DNA from: Algibacter marinivivus
GTDB lineage: Bacteria; Bacteroidota; Bacteroidia; Flavobacteriales; Flavobacteriaceae
DNA length: 64,000 nt
NCBI RefSeq assembly: GCF_003143755.1
Contig: NZ_QFRI01000003.1
Span: 248,001 to 312,000, forward strand
Reading direction: 5' to 3'
The notes under the pieces were generated by a model. The model did not search any database. It was not told where the DNA came from and saw only the letters and a program-made list of their open reading frames with translations. Position numbers and translations under genes: made by a program. Every line of letters starts with the position of its first letter. Position 1 is the stretch's first letter. Shown here one piece after another: positions 53,754-62,665 of this stretch.

Positions 53754-56311
53754 TAATCTAAATTAGAAATTACTATCATTTTAGAAACAACTTGGTTATC
53801 GCTTGATAAGTTAACAATATAAGCGCCATTAACAAGTGAAGAAGTATCTAAACTTGTTTTGTTTGTTGTATTATGGAGTTGTTTTTCTATAACTTTTCTT
53901 CCATCTAAAGTATATACTTGAACTTTATCTAAAGAGGAGTTACTTATACTTTTTATGTTTAATATATCTGATGTAGGAACTGGATAGAATAATATCTTAT
54001 TTTGTAAATCAAATTCACTTACCGATAAGGTAGAGGATCCATAAAATTCAATTTCTGAAATTGTACTCCATTCACTGGTTCTATTATTTGCAGGGTTAAA
54101 TCTTCCAAAGCCAATCATTTTTACATAACGTGCAGTTTCTGTAATTTCATATTGATTAAAATCGTTTGTACCAGTTTTTGTTGTTAACAACAAGTCTCCA
54201 CTAATTGGCAATATCATAATAAAATCTTCAGGATCAGTTCCTGTTGTGGATATCCAAACTTGATATCCAAAAGGATCAGACTTGTCGGTTGTACTAAATT
54301 GTATTAAATCAAGATCATATTCTTCTCCTAAATCGTAAATTATATATTCTCCATCTCCTTTGTAATCACCTCCAAGAACAGCTCCATCTTGTGCCGCCCA
54401 AATAGATGAGTTGGTATTAATTTTATCTAGAGTCTTATAGACATTCTCTTCAGGTTTACTAGGATTAAATTCTGTGGACCAAGAATGAATTGAAACCGGA
54501 CCTCCTCCAGCAGTATCATTAATAAGATCAAACAAAGAAGTTAAATCTGCTCCTTCTTGAGTAACATTTAAAGTTCTTACAATATCATCTCCACCTGGGT
54601 CTTGAGTAAAGGTTACAGTACCTACTCTACTATTTGTACCTGTGTTTTCAGCTACAGAAACTAATACTGTTGCATTACCAGTACCAGAATTAGTATTAAT
54701 AGATATCCATGCATCATTAGATACAGCAGTCCAACTTATATTTGCATTAACGGTAACATCATTACTAGAAGCCTCAGAAGTAAGTGTTGGTAAAGTACTT
54801 ACCGTTAAATTATCAACCACCACAATAGTACAATCGCCATCATTAATTGATGCTCCTAAATTATCTAAAAAACAAGCTCCAACACCATACCCAACCATAT
54901 CATCAGTTGCTGGTATATATGAACCCATATCTGCCCCCTTATCCGAAGAACCATTACCCGAAAATGTAAAAATTTCTCCATCAGCTGTAGCATTAATTCC
55001 TAATTCTTCAGAAAAACCTGTGGTTGTTGCACCTAACATAGTTCCAGTAAAAACATTTCCTGTGTAAGTTAATCCTGTGCCCATATTAGTAAAGGCATTA
55101 GGGCTATCACCAGAAATAACATCAGTCAAATTTGAATTGCCTGAAGTAAAATAAATTAAGTTATCCGAAACAGTTCCTGTTGGGTCAGTTGACCCTTTAT
55201 CTTCATTATAGAACAATGGTGCATTTGTATTTACAATCGAATTCCTTGAAAGGGTAATGCCTTCTACTTTTTGGTAGCCATTTGTAAGTCCTGAAGCATT
55301 GCAATCTACCGCTGCATTATCACCGCCTCCTATAAATGTTATACCATTATTCCATTTGGCTTGACTATTTTCAGTAATACAATCTTGAATATAATTATTA
55401 GTAATGGAGTGATTACTATCAGAAATTCTTATACCTCCTGTCCCTTCAACATCTTCACCTAAAAAATAATTTCTATCAACTATAGCATCTGAACCATGAC
55501 GTAGCACCAAAGAACCTCTACATCTTCTAAAAGTATTATTTGTGTAGATATTATTTTTACTTTTATTAGTGATGATTTCATTTTCGCCGTCAGCCTCTAC
55601 AAAATAATTGTTAGTTACTGTAACATTTGCATTTACGTTTTGAGTATTACTAGAACCGATACGGATAGTTTCACTATCTCCAGCATTTGTTAATGCTGTA
55701 TCAATTTTCTCATATTTATAGAAATAATTATTACTAATAGTATGACCAACTGTAGCGCAACGATTAGCATCAGCATTATAAGAAAGCTCTACAAGTACTG
55801 TAGCACCAGCATTTGTTTTATTCATAAATGAGCAGTTTGTAACGTTGTTATAAGTACCGTACAATACAATCCATCTGTGCTTTACACTTGTTCCAGCTTC
55901 TTGATCATCTGCATGAACCTGCAAGCCATTAATAGCACAATTTTGAATAGTACTGTAATTAGCATAATCTGTACCATCTCTGAATTGAATAAAGTTACTA
56001 GCTCCAAAACCACCTTGCCAATGAAACCCATCAACAATAACGTAATCTCCACCAATATCCATCTTTAAACCACCAGTAAAAACAACACCTCCTGGTGTTT
56101 CCGATCTAAAAGTTATAGGTTCACTAACTGTTCCGTTACCAACAAAATTTATTCTTGCATCTGTATTATAAGTACCATCTGCTAAAATGATGATATCCCC
56201 TGGTATGTAAGTTTGATTTTCTAAATCTTCTGGATCTGTAATATTATAAGTAGTTTGACCAATTACAGAAACAGAAAACAGTAATAATAAAAGAAAAATA
56301 ATTTTATACAT
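53753..56311 (-). CDS. PL6 alginate lyase with BACON, discoidin-like and T9SS sorting domains
   Basis: 852 residues from the ATG at 56311 (MYKIIFLLLLLFSVSVIG, signal peptide). A right-handed beta-helix of PL6 covers about 20-470, with the Lys/Arg catalytic pair in ITNKSKNN (about 250) and LVLRHGSD (about 271), 21 residues apart as in characterised PL6 enzymes. A BACON-like domain (about 500-587), a discoidin-like module (about 600-760) and a type IX secretion sorting domain (about 775-852, FYPVPTSDILNIKS...IVNLSSDNQVVSKMIV) follow. The enzyme is therefore secreted or surface-attached. First gene of a PL6-PL17-kdgF operon. Confidence 0.92.
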   Translation of the reverse strand: MYKIIFLLLLLFSVSVIGQTTYNITDPEDLENQTYIPGDIIILADGTYNTDARINFVGNGTVSEPITFRSETPGGVVFTGGLKMDIGGDYVIVDGFHWQGGFGASNFIQFRDGTDYANYSTIQNCAINGLQVHADDQEAGTSVKHRWIVLYGTYNNVTNCSFMNKTNAGATVLVELSYNADANRCATVGHTISNNYFYKYEKIDTALTNAGDSETIRIGSSNTQNVNANVTVTNNYFVEADGENEIITNKSKNNIYTNNTFRRCRGSLVLRHGSDAIVDRNYFLGEDVEGTGGIRISDSNHSITNNYIQDCITENSQAKWNNGITFIGGGDNAAVDCNASGLTNGYQKVEGITLSRNSIVNTNAPLFYNEDKGSTDPTGTVSDNLIYFTSGNSNLTDVISGDSPNAFTNMGTGLTYTGNVFTGTMLGATTTGFSEELGINATADGEIFTFSGNGSSDKGADMGSYIPATDDMVGYGVGACFLDNLGASINDGDCTIVVVDNLTVSTLPTLTSEASSNDVTVNANISWTAVSNDAWISINTNSGTGNATVLVSVAENTGTNSRVGTVTFTQDPGGDDIVRTLNVTQEGADLTSLFDLINDTAGGGPVSIHSWSTEFNPSKPEENVYKTLDKINTNSSIWAAQDGAVLGGDYKGDGEYIIYDLGEEYDLDLIQFSTTDKSDPFGYQVWISTTGTDPEDFIMILPISGDLLLTTKTGTNDFNQYEITETARYVKMIGFGRFNPANNRTSEWSTISEIEFYGSSTLSVSEFDLQNKILFYPVPTSDILNIKSISNSSLDKVQVYTLDGRKVIEKQLHNTTNKTSLDTSSLVNGAYIVNLSSDNQVVSKMIVISNLD

Positions 56312-56340
56312 AATCAAGATCTGAAATTAATATGTCTTTT

Positions 56341-56405
56341 TTGGTAAACCAATTTGGTAAACCAAATTGGTTTACCAAAAATACAATAATTATTATAATC
56401 TCAAA
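56341..56405 (-). promoter_or_regulatory. PL6-operon promoter with three tandem operators
   Basis: Minus-strand promoter: TTTG (56405-56402), 18-bp spacer, -7 TATTTTTG (56383-56376). Three perfect or near-perfect palindromes at 13-bp period follow: 56367-56378 (TTGGTTTACCAA), 56354-56365 (TTGGTAAACCAA) and 56341-56352 (TTGGTAAACCAA). The layout is the same as at susC, with the first site overlapping the -7 element. Confidence 0.75.
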
Positions 56406-56481
56406 ATATTTTTTAAACAATAACTGTAAACTTATTTATAATGAATGTTTTAACTAAAATTAAAAAGCAAAATTCTAAAAA

Positions 56482-57261
56482 TCACATATTATATACACCA
56501 CCATTAATATCAAGTGTGGCACCAGTAATAAATCCGTCATATTCAGAAGCTAGATATAAAACTGCTCTGGCTACATCATCAGCATTACCTGCACGTTGAA
56601 TTGGAATTCCAGAAATTGTTGCGTCTGCTGATTCTTTAGTTGTATGAGTATTATGAAATGAAGTACCAAGAATAAGTCCTGGAGCTACAGCATTTACTCG
56701 AGTTCCTTGAGGACCAAATTCTGTTGAAAGTGCTCTAGTATATGTTAATATAGCACCTTTACTGGTTGCATATGCTAGAGAACCAGGATGCCCGCCTTTA
56801 CGTCCAGCAAGTGATGCCAAATTTACAATACTACTTTGAGCATTTTTAGCTAAATGAGACGATGCAGCTTTTGTAACAAACATCATAGAGGTAAGATTTA
56901 TATCCATGACCTTATTCCAGAATTCTACTTCCATTTCGTTTAGCATTTTACGAGCTACAAGAGAACCTGCGTTGTTAATAAGTATATCTAAACCTCCAAA
57001 AGCTTGTACCGTTTTTTCAACCAATACATTAGCATCTGCTTCTTTTGTTAAGTCACCATTTAAAGCAACAGCTTTCTGCCCTTTACTGATTGCAAATTCC
57101 ACTAATTGATTTGCATTATCAGCACTAGAAAAATAATGTACTGCAACATTAGCACCACTATCTATAAAGTGTTTAGTAATTGCCTCTCCAATACCTTGAG
57201 CGCCAGCAGTGATGAGTACATTTTTCCCAGTTAATTTATCGTTTATGTTCATTTTATTCAT
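56482..57261 (-). CDS. SDR-family oxidoreductase 2
   Basis: 259 residues, SDR fold with TAGAQGIG (second Gly of the usual TGxxxGIG replaced by Ala), NNAGS, and catalytic Ser/Tyr/Lys in NLASLAG and YATSKGA. It is the last gene of the right-hand operon, 7 bp after a PL7 gene. It may be the DEH reductase or act on another uronate intermediate. Two SDRs in one locus is notable; sequence alone does not assign roles. Confidence 0.85.
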   Translation of the reverse strand: MNKMNINDKLTGKNVLITAGAQGIGEAITKHFIDSGANVAVHYFSSADNANQLVEFAISKGQKAVALNGDLTKEADANVLVEKTVQAFGGLDILINNAGSLVARKMLNEMEVEFWNKVMDINLTSMMFVTKAASSHLAKNAQSSIVNLASLAGRKGGHPGSLAYATSKGAILTYTRALSTEFGPQGTRVNAVAPGLILGTSFHNTHTTKESADATISGIPIQRAGNADDVARAVLYLASEYDGFITGATLDINGGVYNM

Positions 57262-57268
57262 AAATTAA

Positions 57269-58357
57269 TTAATCATTTTTAGTAAAATAACCTTTGTTAG
57301 ATATGGAAGTATCACTAACAGTTATGCTTGCTGTTTTAAACCAAACTTCAGCATAATTTCCATCTTCATATTGTTTTTGAATATCACCTCCATATGTCTC
57401 AGCACCAGAACACCAATTTTTATTTACTTCGGGAGATTTTCCATTAGTTTGATTATAACAACCTAGCTTAAAAAAACAGCCTTCATCTGCATAGGCTTTT
57501 TTGCGCTCAACTCCATCTTGACCTATTGGAACAAATAATTTTTGTGTTTGTTCTGGTATATCTGCAGTTGTGCTATATTCAGATTCAATTAAGTTTTTTG
57601 TAAACGTTTTGGTTTCACGCCATTTGCTAGCGAACTTTAACTTCATAACACCAGCTTTAACCTCAATTTCATAACTAAATTCTTCACCTAATGCTATACC
57701 ATCTTTGGGTTCATCTGGATATGCATTTTCTTTATCTCCAACAACAGAAAAATCATGACCCCAAACCGCTGTAGAATAATCCCATCTTCCAGAATTATCA
57801 TCACCTTCTGTATTAATTTCATAATGCCAAAAAACAGAACCTTTTGTATGACCAGGAAATTTTTTATAGAATATTTTAAGTGGCTCGTTTTCATGCCCAT
57901 CTGCGCTATGAATCTGGCCTACAACTACAGAATACGAAGCCGCTACACGCGCATCTCCAGTTACTGACACATTCATTACTTTAAGAGTTGCTTTCAATTT
58001 GTCATCTGCTGTTGCAGGGTACCATTTTTTTACTTGAGCCAATTCGGTTCTTGTATTATTTGAAGTACCATGTGTGTCACCAGCATTTGGTGCTTTAAAT
58101 ACAACCCAATTCTTTTTATCATCATTTACTGTATAAAAAAAGTCTTTGTGCTGAAAGTTATTTGCATGACCTACATTTGAACCATCACCTAAAATTAAAT
58201 TCCAATTATTAAAAAAAGGAATAACATCATTTGCGAAAACGATTTTTTTTTCTTCTTTTTCTTTTGATTTTTCAGCACTCTTTTTACAACTATTCAGCAT
58301 TAGGAAGGTACCAAAACTGATGAACAATGATAATAATGCGATATGTTTTTTATTCAT
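57269..58357 (-). CDS. PL7 alginate lyase, lipoprotein
   Basis: 362 residues with a lipoprotein signal (LMLNSCKKSAEKS). The catalytic jelly-roll begins at FANDVIPFFNNWNLILGDGS. Motifs: TRTELAQVKKW, VVGQIHSADGHENEPLKIFY and FFKLGCYNQTNG. It differs from the two PL7 enzymes of the susC operon and forms a pair with the PL7 at 61596-62630. Substrate preference (M, G or mixed blocks) is not visible. Separated by 57 bp from the NRAMP-like gene. Confidence 0.92.
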   Translation of the reverse strand: MNKKHIALLSLFISFGTFLMLNSCKKSAEKSKEKEEKKIVFANDVIPFFNNWNLILGDGSNVGHANNFQHKDFFYTVNDDKKNWVVFKAPNAGDTHGTSNNTRTELAQVKKWYPATADDKLKATLKVMNVSVTGDARVAASYSVVVGQIHSADGHENEPLKIFYKKFPGHTKGSVFWHYEINTEGDDNSGRWDYSTAVWGHDFSVVGDKENAYPDEPKDGIALGEEFSYEIEVKAGVMKLKFASKWRETKTFTKNLIESEYSTTADIPEQTQKLFVPIGQDGVERKKAYADEGCFFKLGCYNQTNGKSPEVNKNWCSGAETYGGDIQKQYEDGNYAEVWFKTASITVSDTSISNKGYFTKND

Positions 58358-58413
58358 TTTTAAGAATTTATTAGTTTATAAAAATCCCTCTTTTTATATC
58401 TAGTTGAATGTTA

Positions 58414-59688
58414 TTAAAAATAATTTAGTAATGCTACAATACCATTATAAGAAATAACTAGTGAGAAAAATAACGCTGCAAACATTCCAATATAAACACC
58501 AAGACTGGTTTTATAATCTTTCATCACTTTTTTACTTTTTAGCATTAGTATAATTCCTAATATTACTATTGGCAACACAAATACGTTAAATACCTGAGAA
58601 AGAATTTGAACCTCAATTGGGTTTGCACCAAAAGCGGGACCTATCAAAGCTACCAGACATGCAATAGCAGTTATAATTCTAAATTGGCGAGAATTGGTAT
58701 CCAACTTACCAGATTGATAATCTGCAATTAATAGTGGTGCGATTAACAGGCAAGGAAAAATAGAAGACAAACCTGCACTTAATGCTCCAAAGAAGAAAAT
58801 AGTAACCGCCCATTTACCTGCAACTGGTTCTAAAGTATTTGCCATATCTAACACATGCGTAACTTCTTTACCTTGATAATATAAGGCTCCTGCAGCTACT
58901 GCCATAATAGTTCCACTAATAACAAATATTAAAACAGCCGCAGTAATAGAATCCCTCTTTTGCTGATTTAAATTTTCAATAGTCCACCCCTTTCCTTTTA
59001 CAAATAGTGGACGAGATAAAAATGTTGCTGCTGCCATAGTGGTACCAACAAATGCGGCAACCAACATTTTGCCACCAGGAACGTCTGGTATTGTAGGGAT
59101 TAAACCTTTAACTACATCTATAGATAATGGTTGCACAAAAAATAATGAGAATAAAAAAGACAAGCCCATTAGAGTTACAAATATGACTAGTATCTTCTCG
59201 AAGAATGTGTACTTCCCAACGAGCATTAGTAAGTAAAATGTAACTATTATTATAATAGCAGTAATTAAAACAGTTTCATATTTAAAAGCACTTAATCCAT
59301 CAAAATTTACTGCCAATATTTCAAAAATAATATTAGAAGAAATTCCTAAAATTCCCATTAAAGAATTCCATTGACCAAATGTGATGCCTACAATAATTAA
59401 GATTGCTAAAACCTTACCGAATTTTAAATGTTTTTTGAATCCATAAAGCGCAGTTTCTCCTGTAATCAACGCATAATTACCATAAGCAAACATTAAAACT
59501 CCCGAAAAGAAACAACTCAATAAAAGCACCCATAACAATTGCATATTAAACTTACTACCAGCAACTATCATAGAGGTTACACTACCAGTACCAATGGTGT
59601 AACCAATAGCAAATATTCCGGGACCAAAGCCTAATACAATAGCAATAATTCTTTTAATTAAAGAGGTTTTATCTTCTGTTTTTAACAT
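58414..59688 (-). CDS. NRAMP-fold membrane transporter lacking the metal-binding residues
   Basis: 424 residues, about 11 hydrophobic helices, inner membrane. The LGFGPGIFAIGYTIG start and LLWVLLLSCFFSGVLMFAYGNYALITGETAL match the NRAMP layout. The helix-1 DPGN motif is GTGS (33-36) and the helix-6 MPH is AAA (219-221), so the Asp, Asn and Met metal ligands are gone. It is therefore unlikely to carry divalent metals. Its place in an alginate operon suggests a solute of that pathway. Cotranscribed with the fusion enzyme (16 bp gap). Confidence 0.8.
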   Translation of the reverse strand: MLKTEDKTSLIKRIIAIVLGFGPGIFAIGYTIGTGSVTSMIVAGSKFNMQLLWVLLLSCFFSGVLMFAYGNYALITGETALYGFKKHLKFGKVLAILIIVGITFGQWNSLMGILGISSNIIFEILAVNFDGLSAFKYETVLITAIIIIVTFYLLMLVGKYTFFEKILVIFVTLMGLSFLFSLFFVQPLSIDVVKGLIPTIPDVPGGKMLVAAFVGTTMAAATFLSRPLFVKGKGWTIENLNQQKRDSITAAVLIFVISGTIMAVAAGALYYQGKEVTHVLDMANTLEPVAGKWAVTIFFFGALSAGLSSIFPCLLIAPLLIADYQSGKLDTNSRQFRIITAIACLVALIGPAFGANPIEVQILSQVFNVFVLPIVILGIILMLKSKKVMKDYKTSLGVYIGMFAALFFSLVISYNGIVALLNYF

Positions 59689-59704
59689 TGTTTTGTAGTA
59701 TTAG

Positions 59705-61591
59705 TTAGTTTTTCCAGTTGGTATGATAAAATTTACCTGAATCATCATCAGTTCTTTGATAAGTATGCGCTCCAAAATAATCACGTTGCGCTTGAATTAA
59801 ATTTGCAGATGAATCTGCAGTAGTATATGTATTTAAAAAATTAACAGATTCACTTAAACATGGAATGGCTATCTCGTTTAAAATACATTGTGAAACAAGT
59901 TTATTAGCTGATGGCCTTAAGACTTGTAGTTGTTGTTTAATACTTTCGTTTATTAATATAGACTTAGATTTTTTAAAAACTTCTACTAATACTGCCATTA
60001 AATCTGATTTAATAATACAACCAGAGGTCCATATCCTTGCTATTTCACTTAAGTTTAAATTCCATTTATGAAATTTCGAAGCCTCTTCTATTAATTTAAA
60101 GCCTTGATAATGATTAATAATTCTAGCAAATTGGTATGCATTCAACAAATCAATTAAATCTATTTTTATATTAGAAGAATCATTATTTCCAAAGGATATG
60201 TTTGCTTTAATTCTATCCTCTTTAAAAGAAGACGTATAGCGCGCAAATAAAGAAGAAGCTATTAGTGTACTGGGGATTCCCAATTCAGCAGTAGCAATAG
60301 TAGCCCAATTACCTGTGCCCTTGTTTCCTGCCTTATCTAATATATTATTTATTAACCAGTCGTTATTTTCCTTTTTCCTAAGAATATCAATGGTGATATT
60401 CAATAAATAACTATCTACATCTTTTTTCCAAATTTCTAAAACTTCTGCAATTTCATCAGGCGTTTTTCTGGTTGCTTTAAAAATACTAAAAACTTCTGCT
60501 AATAATTGCATTTCAACATATTCAATACCATTATGTATCATTTTAACAAAATGACCACTTCCTTCAGGGCCTATATATGCACAACATGGAAGTCCATTCC
60601 TATCATGAGATGCTATAGATTCTAAAAAAGGTTGCACAGATTTATAAGCCTCTCTACTACCACTAGGCATAATGGATGGTCCTTTTAAAGCCCCTTCTTC
60701 TCCACCAGAAACCCCAGCTCCAATAAAATGAATGTTTTTAGATTTTAGATACTCAAACCTTTCTTTAGTACTATTGTAATTTGAATTCCCTCCGTCAATT
60801 ATAATATCGCCTTCACTTAAATATGGTAATATATTTTCAATAACAGCATCAATTGTTTTTCCTGCATTTACCATGAACATAATCTTTCTTGGTTTTTGAA
60901 TAGAATTCACAAACTCCTCAAGATTATCAAAAGGCAATGCAGATGATAATTCAGTATGCTTTTTTTTAAATTTTAAAGCCACATGTTCTTCAACGCCATC
61001 AACATGTCTGTTATACATTGATATTTTGAAACCATTATTTGACAAATTTATACATAGGCTCTTCCCCATTACCCCTAAACCAAGTAAACCAAACTCTGAT
61101 TTTTTCATCAACTCTTTTTTTATGTTCTCAATAATTTCTTTTGGTGAATTATCAATATTACAAGTTATAGCGTTTGTAGGTTTTTCTAAGGTATCGAATT
61201 GAGATTTGAGTAACTCAGAAGGCATGAAATGATTCTTCCTTTTATTTATTCGATTATAAATGGTATCAAAATCCCCAAATAAATAAATCCATTCAATTTC
61301 GTTTAGAATCCCATCACTCAGCAACTCTCTATACTTATTTTTTAAAGCAGAACAAACTAAAATGCAACTGTTATTTTTTAATTGCTCCTTTATTAATTGA
61401 TTTAAAGTTGATAACCAACCATGTCTATCATCATCATTTAGAGATTCTCCGCTAGACATTTTTTCTACGTTATGTTTTGAATGATAATTATCACCATCAA
61501 AAAAAGGCAGATTCATTTCATCAGCTAAAAGTTGCCCAATGGTACTTTTTCCAACACCTGAAACCCCCATTATAATTATTACCCTTCTCAA
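59705..61591 (-). CDS. Gluconokinase / 6-phosphogluconate dehydrogenase fusion
   Basis: 628 residues with two complete enzymes. Residues 1-161 are a GntK-type gluconokinase: P-loop GVSGVGKST (9-17), FFDGDNYH, MSSGESLNDDDRHGWL, VCSALKNKYREL and NHFMPSELLKSQFDTLEKP. From Met162 (KKSEFGLLGLGVMGKS) a full-length decarboxylating 6-phosphogluconate dehydrogenase follows, with GAGVSGGEEGALKGPSIMPSG, KMIHNGIEYVEMQLLAE, KAGNKGTGNW and FGAHTYQRTD. Together they would take gluconate to ribulose-5-phosphate with NAD(P)H. It lies within the alginate operon, 4 bp from a PL7 gene. Confidence 0.92.
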   Translation of the reverse strand: MRRVIIIMGVSGVGKSTIGQLLADEMNLPFFDGDNYHSKHNVEKMSSGESLNDDDRHGWLSTLNQLIKEQLKNNSCILVCSALKNKYRELLSDGILNEIEWIYLFGDFDTIYNRINKRKNHFMPSELLKSQFDTLEKPTNAITCNIDNSPKEIIENIKKELMKKSEFGLLGLGVMGKSLCINLSNNGFKISMYNRHVDGVEEHVALKFKKKHTELSSALPFDNLEEFVNSIQKPRKIMFMVNAGKTIDAVIENILPYLSEGDIIIDGGNSNYNSTKERFEYLKSKNIHFIGAGVSGGEEGALKGPSIMPSGSREAYKSVQPFLESIASHDRNGLPCCAYIGPEGSGHFVKMIHNGIEYVEMQLLAEVFSIFKATRKTPDEIAEVLEIWKKDVDSYLLNITIDILRKKENNDWLINNILDKAGNKGTGNWATIATAELGIPSTLIASSLFARYTSSFKEDRIKANISFGNNDSSNIKIDLIDLLNAYQFARIINHYQGFKLIEEASKFHKWNLNLSEIARIWTSGCIIKSDLMAVLVEVFKKSKSILINESIKQQLQVLRPSANKLVSQCILNEIAIPCLSESVNFLNTYTTADSSANLIQAQRDYFGAHTYQRTDDDSGKFYHTNWKN

Positions 61592-61595
61592 TGTT

Positions 61596-62630
61596 TTATT
61601 TACTAGGTTTAGTGGATGCTCCTAGAGTAGCTTTTTTAAACCAAACCTCAGCATAGCTTCCATTTGCATATTGCTTTGCTATATCTCCTCCATAAATTTC
61701 TGATTTAGTGCTTTTAGCATTTGCCTGGTTATAAGCACCTTGCTTGAAATAATTGATTTCACCTGCGTATGCTATTTCACGTTCTACCCCTCCTCCTTTT
61801 TCTCTATTTGCATATACTTTTATTACTTGCTCAGGAATATCTGCTCTAGTTGCAAACTCTGATTTTATTAAACTCTTGGTAAAAGTTACAGTTTCATGAT
61901 CTTTACTTGTAAAAGTTAAGTACATAATTCCTTTATACACATTTACTTCGTAACTAAATTCTTCTCCTAACTCAATTCCATCTTTTGGCTCTTCTGGAAA
62001 ATCAGTTGGACTTGAACCTACAATTGAAAAATCATGACCCCAAACTGCCGTAGAATAATCAAATCTTCCAATATTGTCTCCTTGTGTATTAATTTCATAA
62101 TTCCAAAAAACAGAACCTTTGGTGTGCTCTGGAAATTTTTTGTAATAAATTTTTAAAGGTTCATTTTCATGACCTTCATCACTATGAATTTGCCCAATAA
62201 CAACTGAAAATGAAGAAGCTGCATTTGCATGACCTGTAGTAGACACATGCATCACTTTTAATGTTCCTGTTAATTTACCTCCTTCTTCAGGAATCCAATG
62301 CTTTTTTTCTCCTAACTCTGTTCTTGTATTACTAGATGTTCTTGATGTTACTCCAGAATTTGGTGTTTTGTAGACTACCCAATCTGTTCCGTTTTCATTT
62401 TCAACATAAAAGAAATCATCCTTTTGAAAATTCACTAAGCTATCAGAACGGGTTCCATCTCCTAAAAGAATTTTCCATTTATCCATAAATGGAATAACAT
62501 CGCTTGGGTATTTTACCTCTGATGCTGATTTTGAATCTGAACTTGAATTATCTACTCCAGTTTCTTTAGAATTTTGTTTACAGGCAATCACTACTAAAAG
62601 AGCAATTATAAGAACTATTATTTTTTTCAT
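61596..62630 (-). CDS. PL7 alginate lyase, lipoprotein
   Basis: 344 residues with a lipoprotein signal (LLVVIACKQNSKETG) and a short Ser-rich linker. Catalytic domain from KYPSDVIPFMDKWKILLGDG; motifs TRTELGEKKHW, VIGQIHSDEGHENEPLKIYY and FKQGAYNQANAKS. It closely parallels the PL7 at 57269-58357 along its whole length, so one is a duplicate of the other, now separated by two non-lyase genes. Surface or periplasmic alginate cleavage. Confidence 0.92.
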   Translation of the reverse strand: MKKIIVLIIALLVVIACKQNSKETGVDNSSSDSKSASEVKYPSDVIPFMDKWKILLGDGTRSDSLVNFQKDDFFYVENENGTDWVVYKTPNSGVTSRTSSNTRTELGEKKHWIPEEGGKLTGTLKVMHVSTTGHANAASSFSVVIGQIHSDEGHENEPLKIYYKKFPEHTKGSVFWNYEINTQGDNIGRFDYSTAVWGHDFSIVGSSPTDFPEEPKDGIELGEEFSYEVNVYKGIMYLTFTSKDHETVTFTKSLIKSEFATRADIPEQVIKVYANREKGGGVEREIAYAGEINYFKQGAYNQANAKSTKSEIYGGDIAKQYANGSYAEVWFKKATLGASTKPSK

Positions 62631-62665
62631 TTTGATTGATTTTATAAATGTAGTCTGATTAAAAT

